Part shown: in pieces, positions 6,972-15,712 of the stretch | How the letters are laid out: the number at the start of each line of letters is the position of its first letter | Position numbering within the stretch: the first letter of the stretch is position 1 | Assembly: GCA_036501665.1 (NCBI GenBank) | Contig: DASXZW010000085.1 | Location: forward strand, 1 to 64,000 | Source: DATAUD01 sp036501665 | GTDB taxonomy: Bacteria > Verrucomicrobiota > Verrucomicrobiia > Limisphaerales > Palsa-1400 | Direction of reading: 5' to 3' | Length of the DNA stretch: 64,000 nucleotides | The notes under the pieces: generated by a model | Databases searched by the model: none | What the model was told of the DNA's origin: nothing | Seen by the model: only the letters and a program-made list of their open reading frames with translations | Position numbers and translations under genes: made by a program

Positions 6972-7675
6972 TCGTCCTTCAAATACTCCGTCTCCATTTT
7001 CGACACCAGGTCTTGCGCGAAATTATCCAACTCCACTGTGCGCACGCGCAACGTATGCACCAGCCAGTTGTAAGCAAACATGGAAGGAATTGCCACAAGC
7101 AATCCGGCCACCGTCGTGATCAACGCCGCCGAAACACCGGGCGCCATCGTCGGCAAATCGGCGCGGCCCATTTGTCCCACCATCGCAAACGTATCCATGA
7201 CACCCCAAACCGTTCCCAGCAGCCCGAGGAACGGAGCGCCGCTGACCGCGATCGCCAGCAAAATCAGGCCGGATTCCAGTTTAAGCGCCTCCCGCGCCAC
7301 GGCATTTTCAATGGTGCGTTTGACGTGTTCCATCGCCTTAAGGCTCAGAAACGCGCGACGTTCGGCAGCGCCCTCGCCCTTAAGTCGTGCGTCCAATTCG
7401 GTGCAGCCTTCCTTGTACACTGCAAACATTGGGCAGCCGGATGTTTCAATGCGCCGGTCAAACATCCCAAGCACATTTTTCTGGTTGCGAAATTCCAACT
7501 CGAAAAACTGGTTCAGCTTTTTCGCGCGGCGCATTTGGATGGCTTTCGCCACCATCATGTACCAGCTAAAAATCGAGCCAACGACGAGGATAAAGATAAT
7601 GCCTCGCGCCGCGATCGTGGCGCGGCCCCAGACAAATTGCAACTGAGTCTCCGCAAGTAAAACGGGAACGTTCAT
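6968..7675 (-). CDS. tolQ: TolQ/ExbB/MotA-type proton channel protein
   Basis: A 235-residue inner-membrane protein with three membrane segments: GIIFILVVGSIFSWYMMVAK near the start, ILLAIAVSGAPFLGLLGTVW around residue 140, and ALITTVAGLLVAIPSMFAYN around residue 190. The GTVWG(V)MDTF signature after the second segment is typical of TolQ/ExbB. First gene of the operon tolQ-tolR-tolA-tolB-pal; its product multimerises around TolR to make the ion-driven motor. Length and topology match the family. Confidence 0.93.
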   Translation of the reverse strand: MNVPVLLAETQLQFVWGRATIAARGIIFILVVGSIFSWYMMVAKAIQMRRAKKLNQFFELEFRNQKNVLGMFDRRIETSGCPMFAVYKEGCTELDARLKGEGAAERRAFLSLKAMEHVKRTIENAVAREALKLESGLILLAIAVSGAPFLGLLGTVWGVMDTFAMVGQMGRADLPTMAPGVSAALITTVAGLLVAIPSMFAYNWLVHTLRVRTVELDNFAQDLVSKMETEYLKDE

Positions 7676-8145
7676 CCAAAAGATTCACGCGGCAGCCCGC
7701 AGGATGCCGCTTTTTTCAATCAAACGTGGAGGAGTGAAATGGCCGTTTTTTCACGTTTGACCGCAACTACTGGCCATTGAACTGAAATTAAGATTAATCG
7801 TAATTTTTAGCAACGCTTTTTCAGAAGTTTTTGCATTTTCTTCAATTCGCAAAACAATGACGCGGCATGACATCAGGCCGTCTTACGTTGTCATATATAG
7901 ATAATTGGCATCGGACAGCTCGAATCCGTTTTTGCAACGTGTATCGAATGGATTCTCCGCCAACCGAGGCCGAATTTCGCGTCGATCAACTCTTGAAATC
8001 AGCGTAGGTGGCGTCAAGTCAATCACATACAGACAAATATATAATTTCGATGAGCAGTGTCGCAGAGTAAAAGACTGTCGAGTATTGTCGTCGGAGTAAA
8101 ACCCCGCTATTTCTTTTTTCTCAGAAGACGTATAATCGCGGCTGG
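7676..8145. other. Divergent intergenic region upstream of tolQ and the haem-binding gene
   Basis: This 470-base gap separates two divergently transcribed genes and must hold promoters for both. A clear inverted repeat lies at 7720-7760. A TATAAT hexamer at 8131-8136 is too close to the ATG at 8146 and has no good -35 partner. I see no further gene or RNA in it. Confidence 0.5.
7720..7760. promoter_or_regulatory. Inverted repeat upstream of tolQ
   Basis: Arms TCAAACGTG (7720-7728) and CACGTTTGA (7752-7760) are exact reverse complements, separated by 23 bases. The right arm is preceded by a run of six T. It lies 45 bases upstream of the tolQ start and could be an operator or an mRNA hairpin in the tol leader; no regulator is known to me for this sequence. 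Confidence 0.4.
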
Positions 8146-10719
8146 ATGAACTGGGCAGCCATCAAGCGAAATGCCAACAATTTGTTGGCCGGTTGCTCTT
8201 GTTGTCTATTCTTAACGGCAAGCGCGGCAGAATTGCCCAGCGTCGTGCCTGGTTTCAAAGTAGAACTGCTTCGCACGGCTCCGCAGGGAGGAGATTCGTG
8301 GGTTTGCATGACGAGCGACGCAAAGGGCCGCCTGATCATATCCCCGCAAGGGCCGGGCGGTTATTTGCTCCAGGTAACACTCACTCCCGAAGGTCAAGTC
8401 GCCGGAACGCAGAGGATTGATCGCCCCACCGGTTCCGCAATGGGCCTGGCGTACGCCTTTGACGGACTTTATGTTGATGGCGACGGGCCCAAAGGTTTCG
8501 GTGTTTACCGCCTTCCTTACAATTCCCAAACGGACCAATACGGGTCGCCAATGCTTATCGCGCAGTTCCCCGGGTACCCGCCGCATGAGCACGGCGCGCA
8601 CGGAATTGCTCTTGGCAAGGACAACCGCCTTTACATCGTATGCGGCGATTTCGTGGACCCTCCTCCGGGTTTGTCTCTCTCTTCTCCACTGAGAAATTTT
8701 GGGATCGACCAATTGCTTCCTCCAGACCGCGATCCGGATGGCTTTGGCGGCGACCGCAAGCCGCCGTGCGGATTCGTAGTGCGCGTTGGGCCGGCCGGCG
8801 AAAATCCGGAATTGTTTTGCGGCGGCTTGCGCAACGTTTATTCCATTGCGTTCAACGCCGATGGGGAATTATTCGGTTTCGACAATGATCCAAACAACGA
8901 TTGGGGTTTGCCGTGGTATCGTCCAAATGCCTTATACCATTTGGTTTCCGGCGCGGACTACGGATACAGGGAAGGTTCTGGAAAATGGCCGCATGACTAT
9001 CCCGATTCATGGCCTGACCTGGCAGAAAGCGGTCTAGGCTGTCCCACTGGAGGGAAGTTCGGTTATCTCAGCAATTTCCCTGAAAAATACAAAAATTCCT
9101 TTTTCGCCCTCGACTGGTGCAACGGCCGAATACTATCAGTGGGTTTAACGCCAAAAGGTGCCACCTACGAAGGGAAACTTGAGACGTTTGTTCAAGGCAA
9201 GCCGCTTAATGTAACTGACCTCGAATTTCTCCCGGATGGAGCAATGTATTTCATCACTGGCGGACGCAATACCCAATCGAGTCTCTACCGCGTCAGTTTC
9301 ATCGGCGGACAGTCCGAGTCCCACTTAGTCTCTAAAGAAACGCCTCAAGAAATAAGCGCCGCGCATTCGCGCAAGCTGCGCCATGCTTTGGAAGGTTTTC
9401 AAAGCTCCCCAAACCCGGACGCCGTTCGACTCGTGTGGCCGTATCTTGACAACGACGACCCGTTTATTCGCTCCGCAGCAAGACTTGCCGTGGAAACCCA
9501 GCCTGTCGCTGAATGGCAAACAAATGCTCTCGCCGAAACTCGAACAAACGCGAGTCTGACTGCGCTGCTGGCGCTGGCGCGTTGCGGCACGCCAGAATCG
9601 CAGAGTGCGCTGCTCCAGCGATTAAGCCAATTGCCATTTGCTGATTTGAACCCGGACCAAATCCTGGAAAAATTGCGCATCCTCGAATTGAGTTTCATCC
9701 GACAAGGCATGCCGCAACAGCAGCAGGCCGATGCGATCCGCAAAGAATTGAATGCCGAATACCCCTCCACCAACCCGCGCCTCAACGCAGAACTTTGTGC
9801 TCTGTTGGTTTATCTCCAATCCCCGGAGGTCGTAGCCAAAACACTCCCCTTGCTGGCCGACGCCAAAACACAGGAAGAACAAATCACTTACGTTTACAAT
9901 CTTCGAAATCTCCAAACCGGCTGGACGATCGAACAACGAAAGGAATATCTCACCTGGTTTAATCAAAGGGCTGCCGATGACTCTGAAAGTCCCGGCTCAC
10001 ACCGATCCCTCCCTCCGCCTTCACCCACACTCCAAAAATGGTTCGCAGATGCAGGCCGACTTTACTCGGATGGAAGCAGTCTCTCGGGCTATCTTGCCAA
10101 CTTCCGCCAGGAAGCGCTTGGCTCACTTAGCGCAACCGAACGAACTGAACTGGCTCCGTGGCTTGCCGCGCACCCGCTGCCACATATCGCAGCGCCAGCC
10201 GCGCAGAATCGGGCTGCCGTAAAAAACTGGACTGTAGATGATCTTCTGCCGCTCTTGAGCCAAAATACTGCTGACACTCGCTCCATCACGAACGGTCGCC
10301 AAATTTTCATATCGGCTGGCTGTTCGCAATGTCATCGGTTTGCCGGCAGTGGAGGAGCCGTTGGACCGGATTTGACGGCAATATCTTCGTCCAGCAGCGA
10401 CCGAGACATTTTGGAATCCATTCTCGAACCTTCCAAAGTCATCGCTGACCAATATAAAAACACCACGATACTCACCAAAGACGGCGATGACTACGTTGGC
10501 CGAATTGTTGGAGAGACGCCGTCGGAAGTCGAATTGATGACAGACGCAATCAATCGAGCGATTGTCAAAATTCCAAAGTTGAATATCCAGAAACGCGAAT
10601 TTTCCAGGATTTCTCCGATGCCGACGGCCCTGCTAACTCCATATACTTCCGCCGAAATTATGGACCTTGTTGTTTTTTTGAAATCTGGAATCCAGACACC
10701 GTTGGGGCCGGCCAAATAG
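8146..10719 (+). CDS. PVC-type haem-binding membrane-bound dehydrogenase
   Basis: An 857-residue exported protein. After a signal peptide (LLAGCSCCLFLTASAAELPS) comes a beta-propeller domain of the glucose/sorbosone dehydrogenase type (residues about 25-390, with GLRNVYSIAFNADGELFGFD and a terminal ITGGRN...LYRVSF). A helical repeat region of HEAT type follows (about 400-690). The C-terminus carries the Planctomycetes-Verrucomicrobia-type haem domain: GRQIFISAGCSQCHRF with a CxxCH haem site near residue 727, GPDLTAI, and an ILEPSKVIADQY block. Proteins of this layout are thought to oxidise sugars or alcohols in the periplasm and pass electrons to cytochrome c; the substrate is unknown. It stands alone between divergent tolQ and parB. 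Confidence 0.85.
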   Translation: MNWAAIKRNANNLLAGCSCCLFLTASAAELPSVVPGFKVELLRTAPQGGDSWVCMTSDAKGRLIISPQGPGGYLLQVTLTPEGQVAGTQRIDRPTGSAMGLAYAFDGLYVDGDGPKGFGVYRLPYNSQTDQYGSPMLIAQFPGYPPHEHGAHGIALGKDNRLYIVCGDFVDPPPGLSLSSPLRNFGIDQLLPPDRDPDGFGGDRKPPCGFVVRVGPAGENPELFCGGLRNVYSIAFNADGELFGFDNDPNNDWGLPWYRPNALYHLVSGADYGYREGSGKWPHDYPDSWPDLAESGLGCPTGGKFGYLSNFPEKYKNSFFALDWCNGRILSVGLTPKGATYEGKLETFVQGKPLNVTDLEFLPDGAMYFITGGRNTQSSLYRVSFIGGQSESHLVSKETPQEISAAHSRKLRHALEGFQSSPNPDAVRLVWPYLDNDDPFIRSAARLAVETQPVAEWQTNALAETRTNASLTALLALARCGTPESQSALLQRLSQLPFADLNPDQILEKLRILELSFIRQGMPQQQQADAIRKELNAEYPSTNPRLNAELCALLVYLQSPEVVAKTLPLLADAKTQEEQITYVYNLRNLQTGWTIEQRKEYLTWFNQRAADDSESPGSHRSLPPPSPTLQKWFADAGRLYSDGSSLSGYLANFRQEALGSLSATERTELAPWLAAHPLPHIAAPAAQNRAAVKNWTVDDLLPLLSQNTADTRSITNGRQIFISAGCSQCHRFAGSGGAVGPDLTAISSSSSDRDILESILEPSKVIADQYKNTTILTKDGDDYVGRIVGETPSEVELMTDAINRAIVKIPKLNIQKREFSRISPMPTALLTPYTSAEIMDLVVFLKSGIQTPLGPAK

Positions 10720-10785
10720 AACGGCAATCAAGAGTCGTTGCACTTTTGACTTTTACGCGGCGGGGTTTGCCCTTACTTTTCGAGC

Positions 10786-11706
10786 ATGGTCAAACCCGTT
10801 TTAGGCCGCGGTCTCAACGCCTTGCTCGGCGCTTCCAGCCCGGCAAGTGCTGCGGCTTTTCCGGCTCCCGCTCCGGCTCCGTTGCAGGCGGATGCGTCGG
10901 GTCGCGAAGAGGTCCGGCGAGTGCCGGTGACAAAACTTCGCGCATGCCCGTTGCAACCGCGAAAAGATTTTCCGCCGGAAGCGCTCCAGGAATTGGCGGA
11001 TTCGATCAAGGAACAGGGAATTGTCCAGCCATTGATTGTTCGTAAACGAGGTGACGAGTTTGAAATTATCGCGGGAGAACGCCGGTGGCGCGCGGCCCAG
11101 ATGGCTGGCTTGACGGAAGTTCCAATCATTGTTCGCGAGGCCGATGACCGCTCAGTCCTGGAGTTGGCGTTGATCGAAAATTTGCAGCGCGAGAACCTCA
11201 ATGCCATCGAGGAAGCGCAGGGCTACGCCCAGTTGATAAACCAATTTCGTCTGACTCAGGAGCAAGCCGCCGTCAAGGTGGGCAAGAGCCGCGTCGTTGT
11301 CGCAAACGCTCTTCGGCTGTTGAAGCTGGCGCCGGAATTGCAAGTCTATATCCGCGATGGACGACTTTCCGTCGGGCATTCGAAGGTGATTTTAGGATTG
11401 TCCGCGCCGGAGGATCAGCGCATTGCTGCTGACCGGGTTTTAAAGAAATCTCTTAGCGTCAGGCAAACTGAGGAATTGGTCGCATCGCTTCAACCGGATA
11501 CGAATCGAAGCGGGGCGTCATCAAGTCGCGAGCGGATTTCCAATGTCGATGCGCACGTTGCCTCGATGCAGAATAAAATCCAGGAACGATTCGGGACGAA
11601 GGTTGTTCTTCATTATCGACAGGGGAAGGGCGCGATTGAAATCAAGTTTTTTAATGATGATGATTTGGAGCGGATTTTGAAGGTGGCGGGAGTTGAGATA
11701 TCATGA
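10786..11706 (+). CDS. parB: Chromosome-partitioning protein ParB
   Basis: A 306-residue ParB/Spo0J-family protein. The N-terminus KPVLGRGLNALLG is the usual ParA-stimulating peptide, followed by an Ala/Pro linker, then the ParB nuclease-like domain (residues about 45-135) with the CTP-binding GERRWRA motif and ENLQRENLNAIEEA. A helix-turn-helix follows (LTQEQAAVKVGKSRVVVANA), and a short dimerisation domain closes the protein. ParB spreads from parS sites and recruits ParA/SMC to segregate the origin region. A parA gene is not adjacent, and I found no consensus parS in the window. Confidence 0.93.
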   Translation: MVKPVLGRGLNALLGASSPASAAAFPAPAPAPLQADASGREEVRRVPVTKLRACPLQPRKDFPPEALQELADSIKEQGIVQPLIVRKRGDEFEIIAGERRWRAAQMAGLTEVPIIVREADDRSVLELALIENLQRENLNAIEEAQGYAQLINQFRLTQEQAAVKVGKSRVVVANALRLLKLAPELQVYIRDGRLSVGHSKVILGLSAPEDQRIAADRVLKKSLSVRQTEELVASLQPDTNRSGASSSRERISNVDAHVASMQNKIQERFGTKVVLHYRQGKGAIEIKFFNDDDLERILKVAGVEIS

Positions 11707-11743
11707 TTTTCCCACGGTGGGTTTTTAACGGTAAGAAATTCTA

Positions 11744-12868
11744 ATGAACACACTTGATCTTCATGCGCAGTGCGCGCAAAAGCTGTTGGCCAGCGTCGGC
11801 AAGGCCGCTCAAATGAGCGCGTTCGTCGGGCTGGATGGGTTTGTGGATGAAATTTTGCATGTGGTGGACAAACGCGAGAACGCGGAGGTCTATCATCGGC
11901 TGCCGACCATCGCGAAACTGGCTGACCGTCTTGCGGGGGCTGCGGGCAAGAGCACGAATCTTGAGTTGGTCAACCAGATCACCAAACTTGGCGGGAATGG
12001 GCCGATCATGGCCAATGCGCTGGCCAGCTTTGGGATGAAGGTGACTTACCTGGGGAATCTTGGGTATCCGAACCTGCATCCGGTCTTTGCGGATTTTGCG
12101 AAGCGCGCGGAGATCCACAGCATTGCGGAACCCGGAACGACGGACGCTTTGGAGTTCGAGGATGGCAAGGTCATGGTGGGCAAGCATGGTTCACTTAAGG
12201 AAGTCAATTGGGAGAATATCCAGCAACGCTTTGGCCACGAGCCGTTTGCGGCGAAATTCGGGGCGTCTGACCTGGTGGGGTTCGTGAATTGGACGATGCT
12301 GCCTTACATGAGCAATATCTGGGAATCGATTATCAAGGAGATTTGTCCTTCGATGAAATCGCCGCGGCGCACGATCTTTTTTGATTTGGCCGACCCGGAG
12401 AAAAGGACGAAGGAAGACATCCTGCGGGCGATGGAGTTGATCGGGAAGTTTGAACAGTATTTCAACGTCATCCTTGGGCTGAATGAAAAGGAAGCCCACG
12501 AAATTGGCGAAGTTTTTGGGCTGCGCGCGACGGGAACGACGCGGGAAGCGCTGGCGGACCTGGCATTGAGGATTGCCGCGAAATTGAAAGCGGGGACGCT
12601 GGTCATTCATCCTGTGACTTACGCGCTGGCTGTGACTGACCAAAAGGTGGCCATCGTTGATGGGCCATTTACCGCGAAACCGCTGATTACAACGGGAGCG
12701 GGCGACCATTTTAACTCCGGCTTTTGCCTCGGCAAATTGCTGGGATTGGACAATGAAATGAGCGTCCTTACGGGCGTCACCACCAGCGGATATTACGTCC
12801 GCACCGCGCAAAGCCCGTCCATTGAGCAGATCGCGGCGATGATGATGGAAGAACCTGCGCAAAAATGA
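11744..12868 (+). CDS. PfkB-family carbohydrate kinase
   Basis: A 374-residue kinase of the ribokinase/PfkB fold. The N-terminal substrate region shows FVGLDGFVDEIL and GGNGPIMANALASFGMKVTY, and the C-terminal signature TTGAGDHFNSGF carries the catalytic aspartate and anion hole. It is longer than ordinary ribokinases and lacks an obvious substrate-specific signature, so the phosphate acceptor (a sugar or nucleoside) is not assigned. It ends by ATGA overlap with the deformylase gene (12865-12868) and probably shares its transcript; a functional link between the two is not evident. Confidence 0.85.
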   Translation: MNTLDLHAQCAQKLLASVGKAAQMSAFVGLDGFVDEILHVVDKRENAEVYHRLPTIAKLADRLAGAAGKSTNLELVNQITKLGGNGPIMANALASFGMKVTYLGNLGYPNLHPVFADFAKRAEIHSIAEPGTTDALEFEDGKVMVGKHGSLKEVNWENIQQRFGHEPFAAKFGASDLVGFVNWTMLPYMSNIWESIIKEICPSMKSPRRTIFFDLADPEKRTKEDILRAMELIGKFEQYFNVILGLNEKEAHEIGEVFGLRATGTTREALADLALRIAAKLKAGTLVIHPVTYALAVTDQKVAIVDGPFTAKPLITTGAGDHFNSGFCLGKLLGLDNEMSVLTGVTTSGYYVRTAQSPSIEQIAAMMMEEPAQK

Positions 12869-13437
12869 TCCTGGAAGTTGTTTACTACGGAAATCCCGTC
12901 CTCCGGCAACGCGGCGCGCGCATCGAAAAGATCACGCCGGAAATCCAAAAGCTGATTGAGGATATGTTTGACACGATGAAGGCGGCAAAGGGTGTCGGCC
13001 TCGCGGCGCAGCAGATCGGGCGGGCATTGCAATTGACGCTCATTGATGTGCGCGGCGTCACTGATCGGCCTTCCACGATCCAGCTTAACGGCAAGGATGC
13101 GGATGTGGCGGCGGCGATGCCGTTGGTATTGATCAATCCTGAGGTAAAACCGGTCGGCGACCCTGAGGCGGGGACGGAAGGATGCCTGAGTTTCCCGGAA
13201 ATTTTCGGGGAAATCAAACGGCCGGGTCGGGCGAACGTCACGGCGACGAATGCCAAGGGCGAAAAGTTCCAATTTACCTGCTCAGGGTTGCTCGCGCGGG
13301 CGATTCAGCATGAGATGGATCATCTCAATGGAGTTTTATTTATTGACAGAATGTCACGCGCGGAAAAAGACGAATTGAAGCCGCAATTGGAAGAGATGCA
13401 GGCGAAGGCGAAGGCGGCGCTCAAGGCGGGGAAATAG
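12865..13437 (+). CDS. def: Peptide deformylase
   Basis: A 190-residue peptide deformylase, which removes the formyl group from nascent protein N-termini using a bound divalent metal. All three family motifs are present: GVGLAAQQIG, EGCLSFPE (metal-binding Cys) and QHEMDHLNG (metal-binding histidines and catalytic Glu). The C-terminal tail is Lys/Ala-rich. Start chosen by ATGA overlap with the upstream kinase. A fmt gene, its usual neighbour, is absent from this window. Confidence 0.96.
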   Translation: MILEVVYYGNPVLRQRGARIEKITPEIQKLIEDMFDTMKAAKGVGLAAQQIGRALQLTLIDVRGVTDRPSTIQLNGKDADVAAAMPLVLINPEVKPVGDPEAGTEGCLSFPEIFGEIKRPGRANVTATNAKGEKFQFTCSGLLARAIQHEMDHLNGVLFIDRMSRAEKDELKPQLEEMQAKAKAALKAGK

Positions 13438-13672
13438 GGTGTTTTGGAATTGCGGGTAGGAGCTAAGCGGTAATCCCCACTGAGGATTGGTGAGCACGCT
13501 AGCCCTAGCGGCAATGAGCGGTTCAACATCGCGACACCTGTCGCCACTTACAACATTTAAATTCACTTGAATTTTTGAACCATCTGTGTTTCGTTGGGAG
13601 AGCCGTGCGGTAGGGATGGCGATGTTGCTATCGGTACCCGTCCGGTGTGAAAAGATAACGAAAGTTGTTATT

Positions 13673-13972
13673 ATGCTAAGAGATACAAGTAAGTTTAAGT
13701 TTTTGGATTACGTCTATAATATCGGGAACACGGGTTTTGTGGTCGCACGTGGCTACTGGAATGGGGACACCAAACTTAGTTTGGCATGTCGGTGGGAAGA
13801 AGGGGATATCGGTTATCCGCAAACTTTTGGACACCCGCAATGGATGGTTCTCCCGGAAAATTTAACTCTTGATATTGTTGACGCACTCAGCCCCGCGCCT
13901 ACCCTTGTAATGACATTGAAACCGCCGGTGGCGGTGGGGCGCATGGATGCTAACGCGACTGAGTTAGCCTAG
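13673..13972 (+). CDS. Hypothetical protein, 99 aa
   Basis: An unrecognised small protein starting MLRDTSKFKFLDYVYNIGNT. It is polar, with aromatic-rich segments (FVVARGYWNGDTKLSLACRW, TFGHPQWMVLPENLTLDIVD) and no signal peptide or membrane segment. The frame could extend to a GTG at 13586, but ATG 13673 is the simplest start. A strong hairpin-plus-T-run terminator lies directly after its stop, which supports a real transcription unit. Base composition here is lower in GC than in the flanking genes, consistent with acquired DNA. Confidence 0.5.
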   Translation: MLRDTSKFKFLDYVYNIGNTGFVVARGYWNGDTKLSLACRWEEGDIGYPQTFGHPQWMVLPENLTLDIVDALSPAPTLVMTLKPPVAVGRMDANATELA

Positions 13973-13985
13973 AGTATTGGACTAG

Positions 13986-14024
13986 CCGTGTGCCGAGACA
14001 TTATGATTTCGGCGCACGGTTTTT
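13986..14024 (+). terminator. Rho-independent terminator after the 99-aa gene
   Basis: An 11-bp stem, CCGTGTGCCGA (13986-13996) pairing with TCGGCGCACGG (14009-14019, one G-T wobble), encloses a 12-base loop and is followed by TTTTT (14020-14024). It lies 14 bases after the stop codon of the gene ending at 13972. Confidence 0.85.
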
Positions 14025-14116
14025 AGCCAGTAGGAGGTAGTCACTCAATGGCGGTGGCGTGTCAAGCTTTTGACAACGGGATTGCGACTAATGTTGGTCG
14101 TTCAGAAGTAACCGCG

Positions 14117-14675
14117 CTAACGAATCTTCGAGATCGTAATATCGCCAGTTACTATTTGCTCTGAACCAGTAAAAATTTCCGTGAATTTGTAGCCGTTGCC
14201 GTATGGTTTAGGCTCGTCCTCGCTAAACCAAGTGTCCGGATTTACTCCAAATGCGTTTACCTGCCGGGTTATCATGTAATGAACATTAGGAGGAAGTGTG
14301 GCCGTCCCCGATTGATTCTGACCGTCGGACTGCGTAGCCCTAACTACACTAGCAGTCTTGCCATCTGGATTGAGAATTACATCCCAGGATCCATCAATTG
14401 GATACCCATACTTTTGCAAAACAAAGGCCTTTTGTTGAGGGGTAAGCTCGACTACGTGCTGTTGGCCGTCTTGAACAATGTTCGTTTGAATGGGTGGCAA
14501 GATGGGCGGTGTCGAACTGTTCGCAGTAATGGTAGAGGCGGGCTGCGTTTGATCGTCTCTTGCCGGGCCACAGCCCGCCGGCGAAGACGCATGATGTGAC
14601 GAAAACGATTGGCAATGTAAAGTTCCAGTTTGTCATGCCTGTCCAAAAAGTAACGTTCCTGCGTTCCGTAATCAA
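14117..14675 (-). pseudogene. Frameshifted secreted/lipoprotein gene
   Basis: The distal part (14117-14500) encodes 127 residues of a polar, exported-looking domain (TPQQKAFVLQKYGYPIDGSW, ATLPPNVHYMITRQVNAFGV). In that frame no ATG precedes it, only a TTG at 14498-14500 inside the coding sequence, while upstream in-frame text continues as SSPAGCGPARDDQTQPAST. The needed signal sequence (MTNWNFTLPIVFVTSC, ATG at 14634-14636, or a TTG at 14673-14675) lies in another frame. A one- or two-base indel at about 14575-14600 would join them into a lipoprotein. Either the gene is broken or the assembly has an error. Family not recognised. Confidence 0.45.
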
Positions 14676-14970
14676 TTCAATTGGTTTTGAGTCAACCGCA
14701 TTCCGCTGCTGGTTATCGTGTGATGGTAGGGCTTTTTGTCGATTTGTGCTAGAATTTGTGCTAATTTCGTCAAAAAACCCCGGCTTTTCGCAACACGAGA
14801 AGAAACCGATGAAAAGTGAAAAAAACCAATAAAATCAACGGTTTTGTGCGTGTGGCGAGTGACGGATTGTAATCGTTTGAAATAGCCTAAAGTGGAATGT
14901 TAAGTCCTGAGCGATCCTCTGGGTTACAGTGGGTCCTTCCTATCAAATCAAATCGAAAGTAACATTTTTG

Positions 14971-15111
14971 GAGGGAATAAGATGCTCGCGTTGGCTCGCC
15001 GCGCTTTGCGCGAAAGTGAGGGAAGGAATTGGATGTTTACCCGGGGCTTGCCAGCCCGTCAAAAGCACGGTCTGGCCGCCCCGGGCTATTATCGGGTCGC
15101 CCTTTCAGGGC
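14971..15111 (+). repeat. Structured dispersed repeat, copy 1
   Basis: Bases 14981-15046 match 15722-15787 at about 60 of 66 positions. The shared segment leads into a hairpin (CCCGGGGC at 15040-15047 with GCCCCGGG at 15078-15085), then a second hairpin GCCCT-ttc-AGGGC at 15099-15111. It sits just beyond the 3' end of the toxin gene. The remainder of the gap from 14676 to 14970 is AT-rich and shows no gene I can support. Confidence 0.7.
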
Positions 15112-15154
15112 TTTTATCAGATTTACCCGTACAGTGGAGTAAATAATTGACGCT

Positions 15155-15454
15155 TTATTTACGTTTTTTTAGTTGAGCCGGGTTGCGGCTGGTATGAAAC
15201 ACCGAGAGGATTACGATTCGTTGCGTTTCAATCAGGAAATGGATCACGAACGGGAATCGTCGAACGATGACTGCGCGGCGCACTTCGCCTCTGATTAACG
15301 GAAACAATTCAGGGTTGGCGGCAATGCGGTCAAAATGATGCTGAATCACCAGACGAAATTCTTTTCCCAACCCCTTGCGCTGGCTCTCGTACCATTCGAT
15401 GGCGTCGCCAAACTCACTTTCCGCAGTGCGGCGAAGAACAAGACCGCGTTTCAT
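15155..15454 (-). CDS. ParE/RelE-superfamily toxin
   Basis: A 99-residue basic protein with the ParE/RelE fold pattern: LVLRRTAESEFGDAIEWYES at the start, an FDRIAANPELFPLI helix-loop, RRAVIVRRFPFVIHFLIETQ and VILSVFHTSRNP at the end. The VFHTSRNP ending with basic residues is typical of the ParE branch, whose members poison DNA gyrase; RelE-like ribosome-dependent mRNA cleavage cannot be ruled out. Its start overlaps the antitoxin stop by one base (15454), so the pair is co-translated. Confidence 0.9.
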   Translation of the reverse strand: MKRGLVLRRTAESEFGDAIEWYESQRKGLGKEFRLVIQHHFDRIAANPELFPLIRGEVRRAVIVRRFPFVIHFLIETQRIVILSVFHTSRNPAQLKKRK

Positions 15455-15672
15455 TAGCGGTATTTCGCATCAAGCTTCTTATTGACTTCTTCCCAGGAGA
15501 CGATGTCGTCGGGGTTTTGGAGGTGGTCTTGGAGGCGTTGGTCGATCAGTTCGGCTTCGCCAGGTGCCAGTTCTTTTGAGTTGAGAACTTCGTTCCAAAG
15601 GTCGCGGCACAAGGCAATTCGTTCCACCAGCGGGAGCGCCCGGCTTTCTTTCAGGATCAAGTCCGAACTCAT
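15454..15672 (-). CDS. Antitoxin of the ParE/RelE-type pair (addiction module component)
   Basis: A 72-residue acidic protein, MSSDLILKESRALPLVERIA, followed by LCRDLWNEVL and ending in SWEEVNKKLDAKYR. The layout, especially the Leu-rich helix and the terminal W-E-E-V-x-x-K-L motif, is that of the small family annotated as putative addiction module component, which pairs with ParE/RelE-like toxins. Start at 15672 is chosen over a 12-residue upstream extension because family members begin near this point. It precedes and overlaps the toxin gene in the usual antitoxin-first order. Confidence 0.85.
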   Translation of the reverse strand: MSSDLILKESRALPLVERIALCRDLWNEVLNSKELAPGEAELIDQRLQDHLQNPDDIVSWEEVNKKLDAKYR

Positions 15673-15712
15673 GGTTAATACGGTATCAGATGAGGCGATG
15701 GTGGTCAATGGA

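Noticed and set aside
8131..8136. TATAAT as promoter -10 of the haem-binding gene
   Set aside because: Only ten bases before the ATG and without a credible -35 box at the right distance.
10786..11706. parS site near parB
   Set aside because: No sequence close to the TGTTTCACGTGAAACA consensus was found by eye around the gene or elsewhere in the window.
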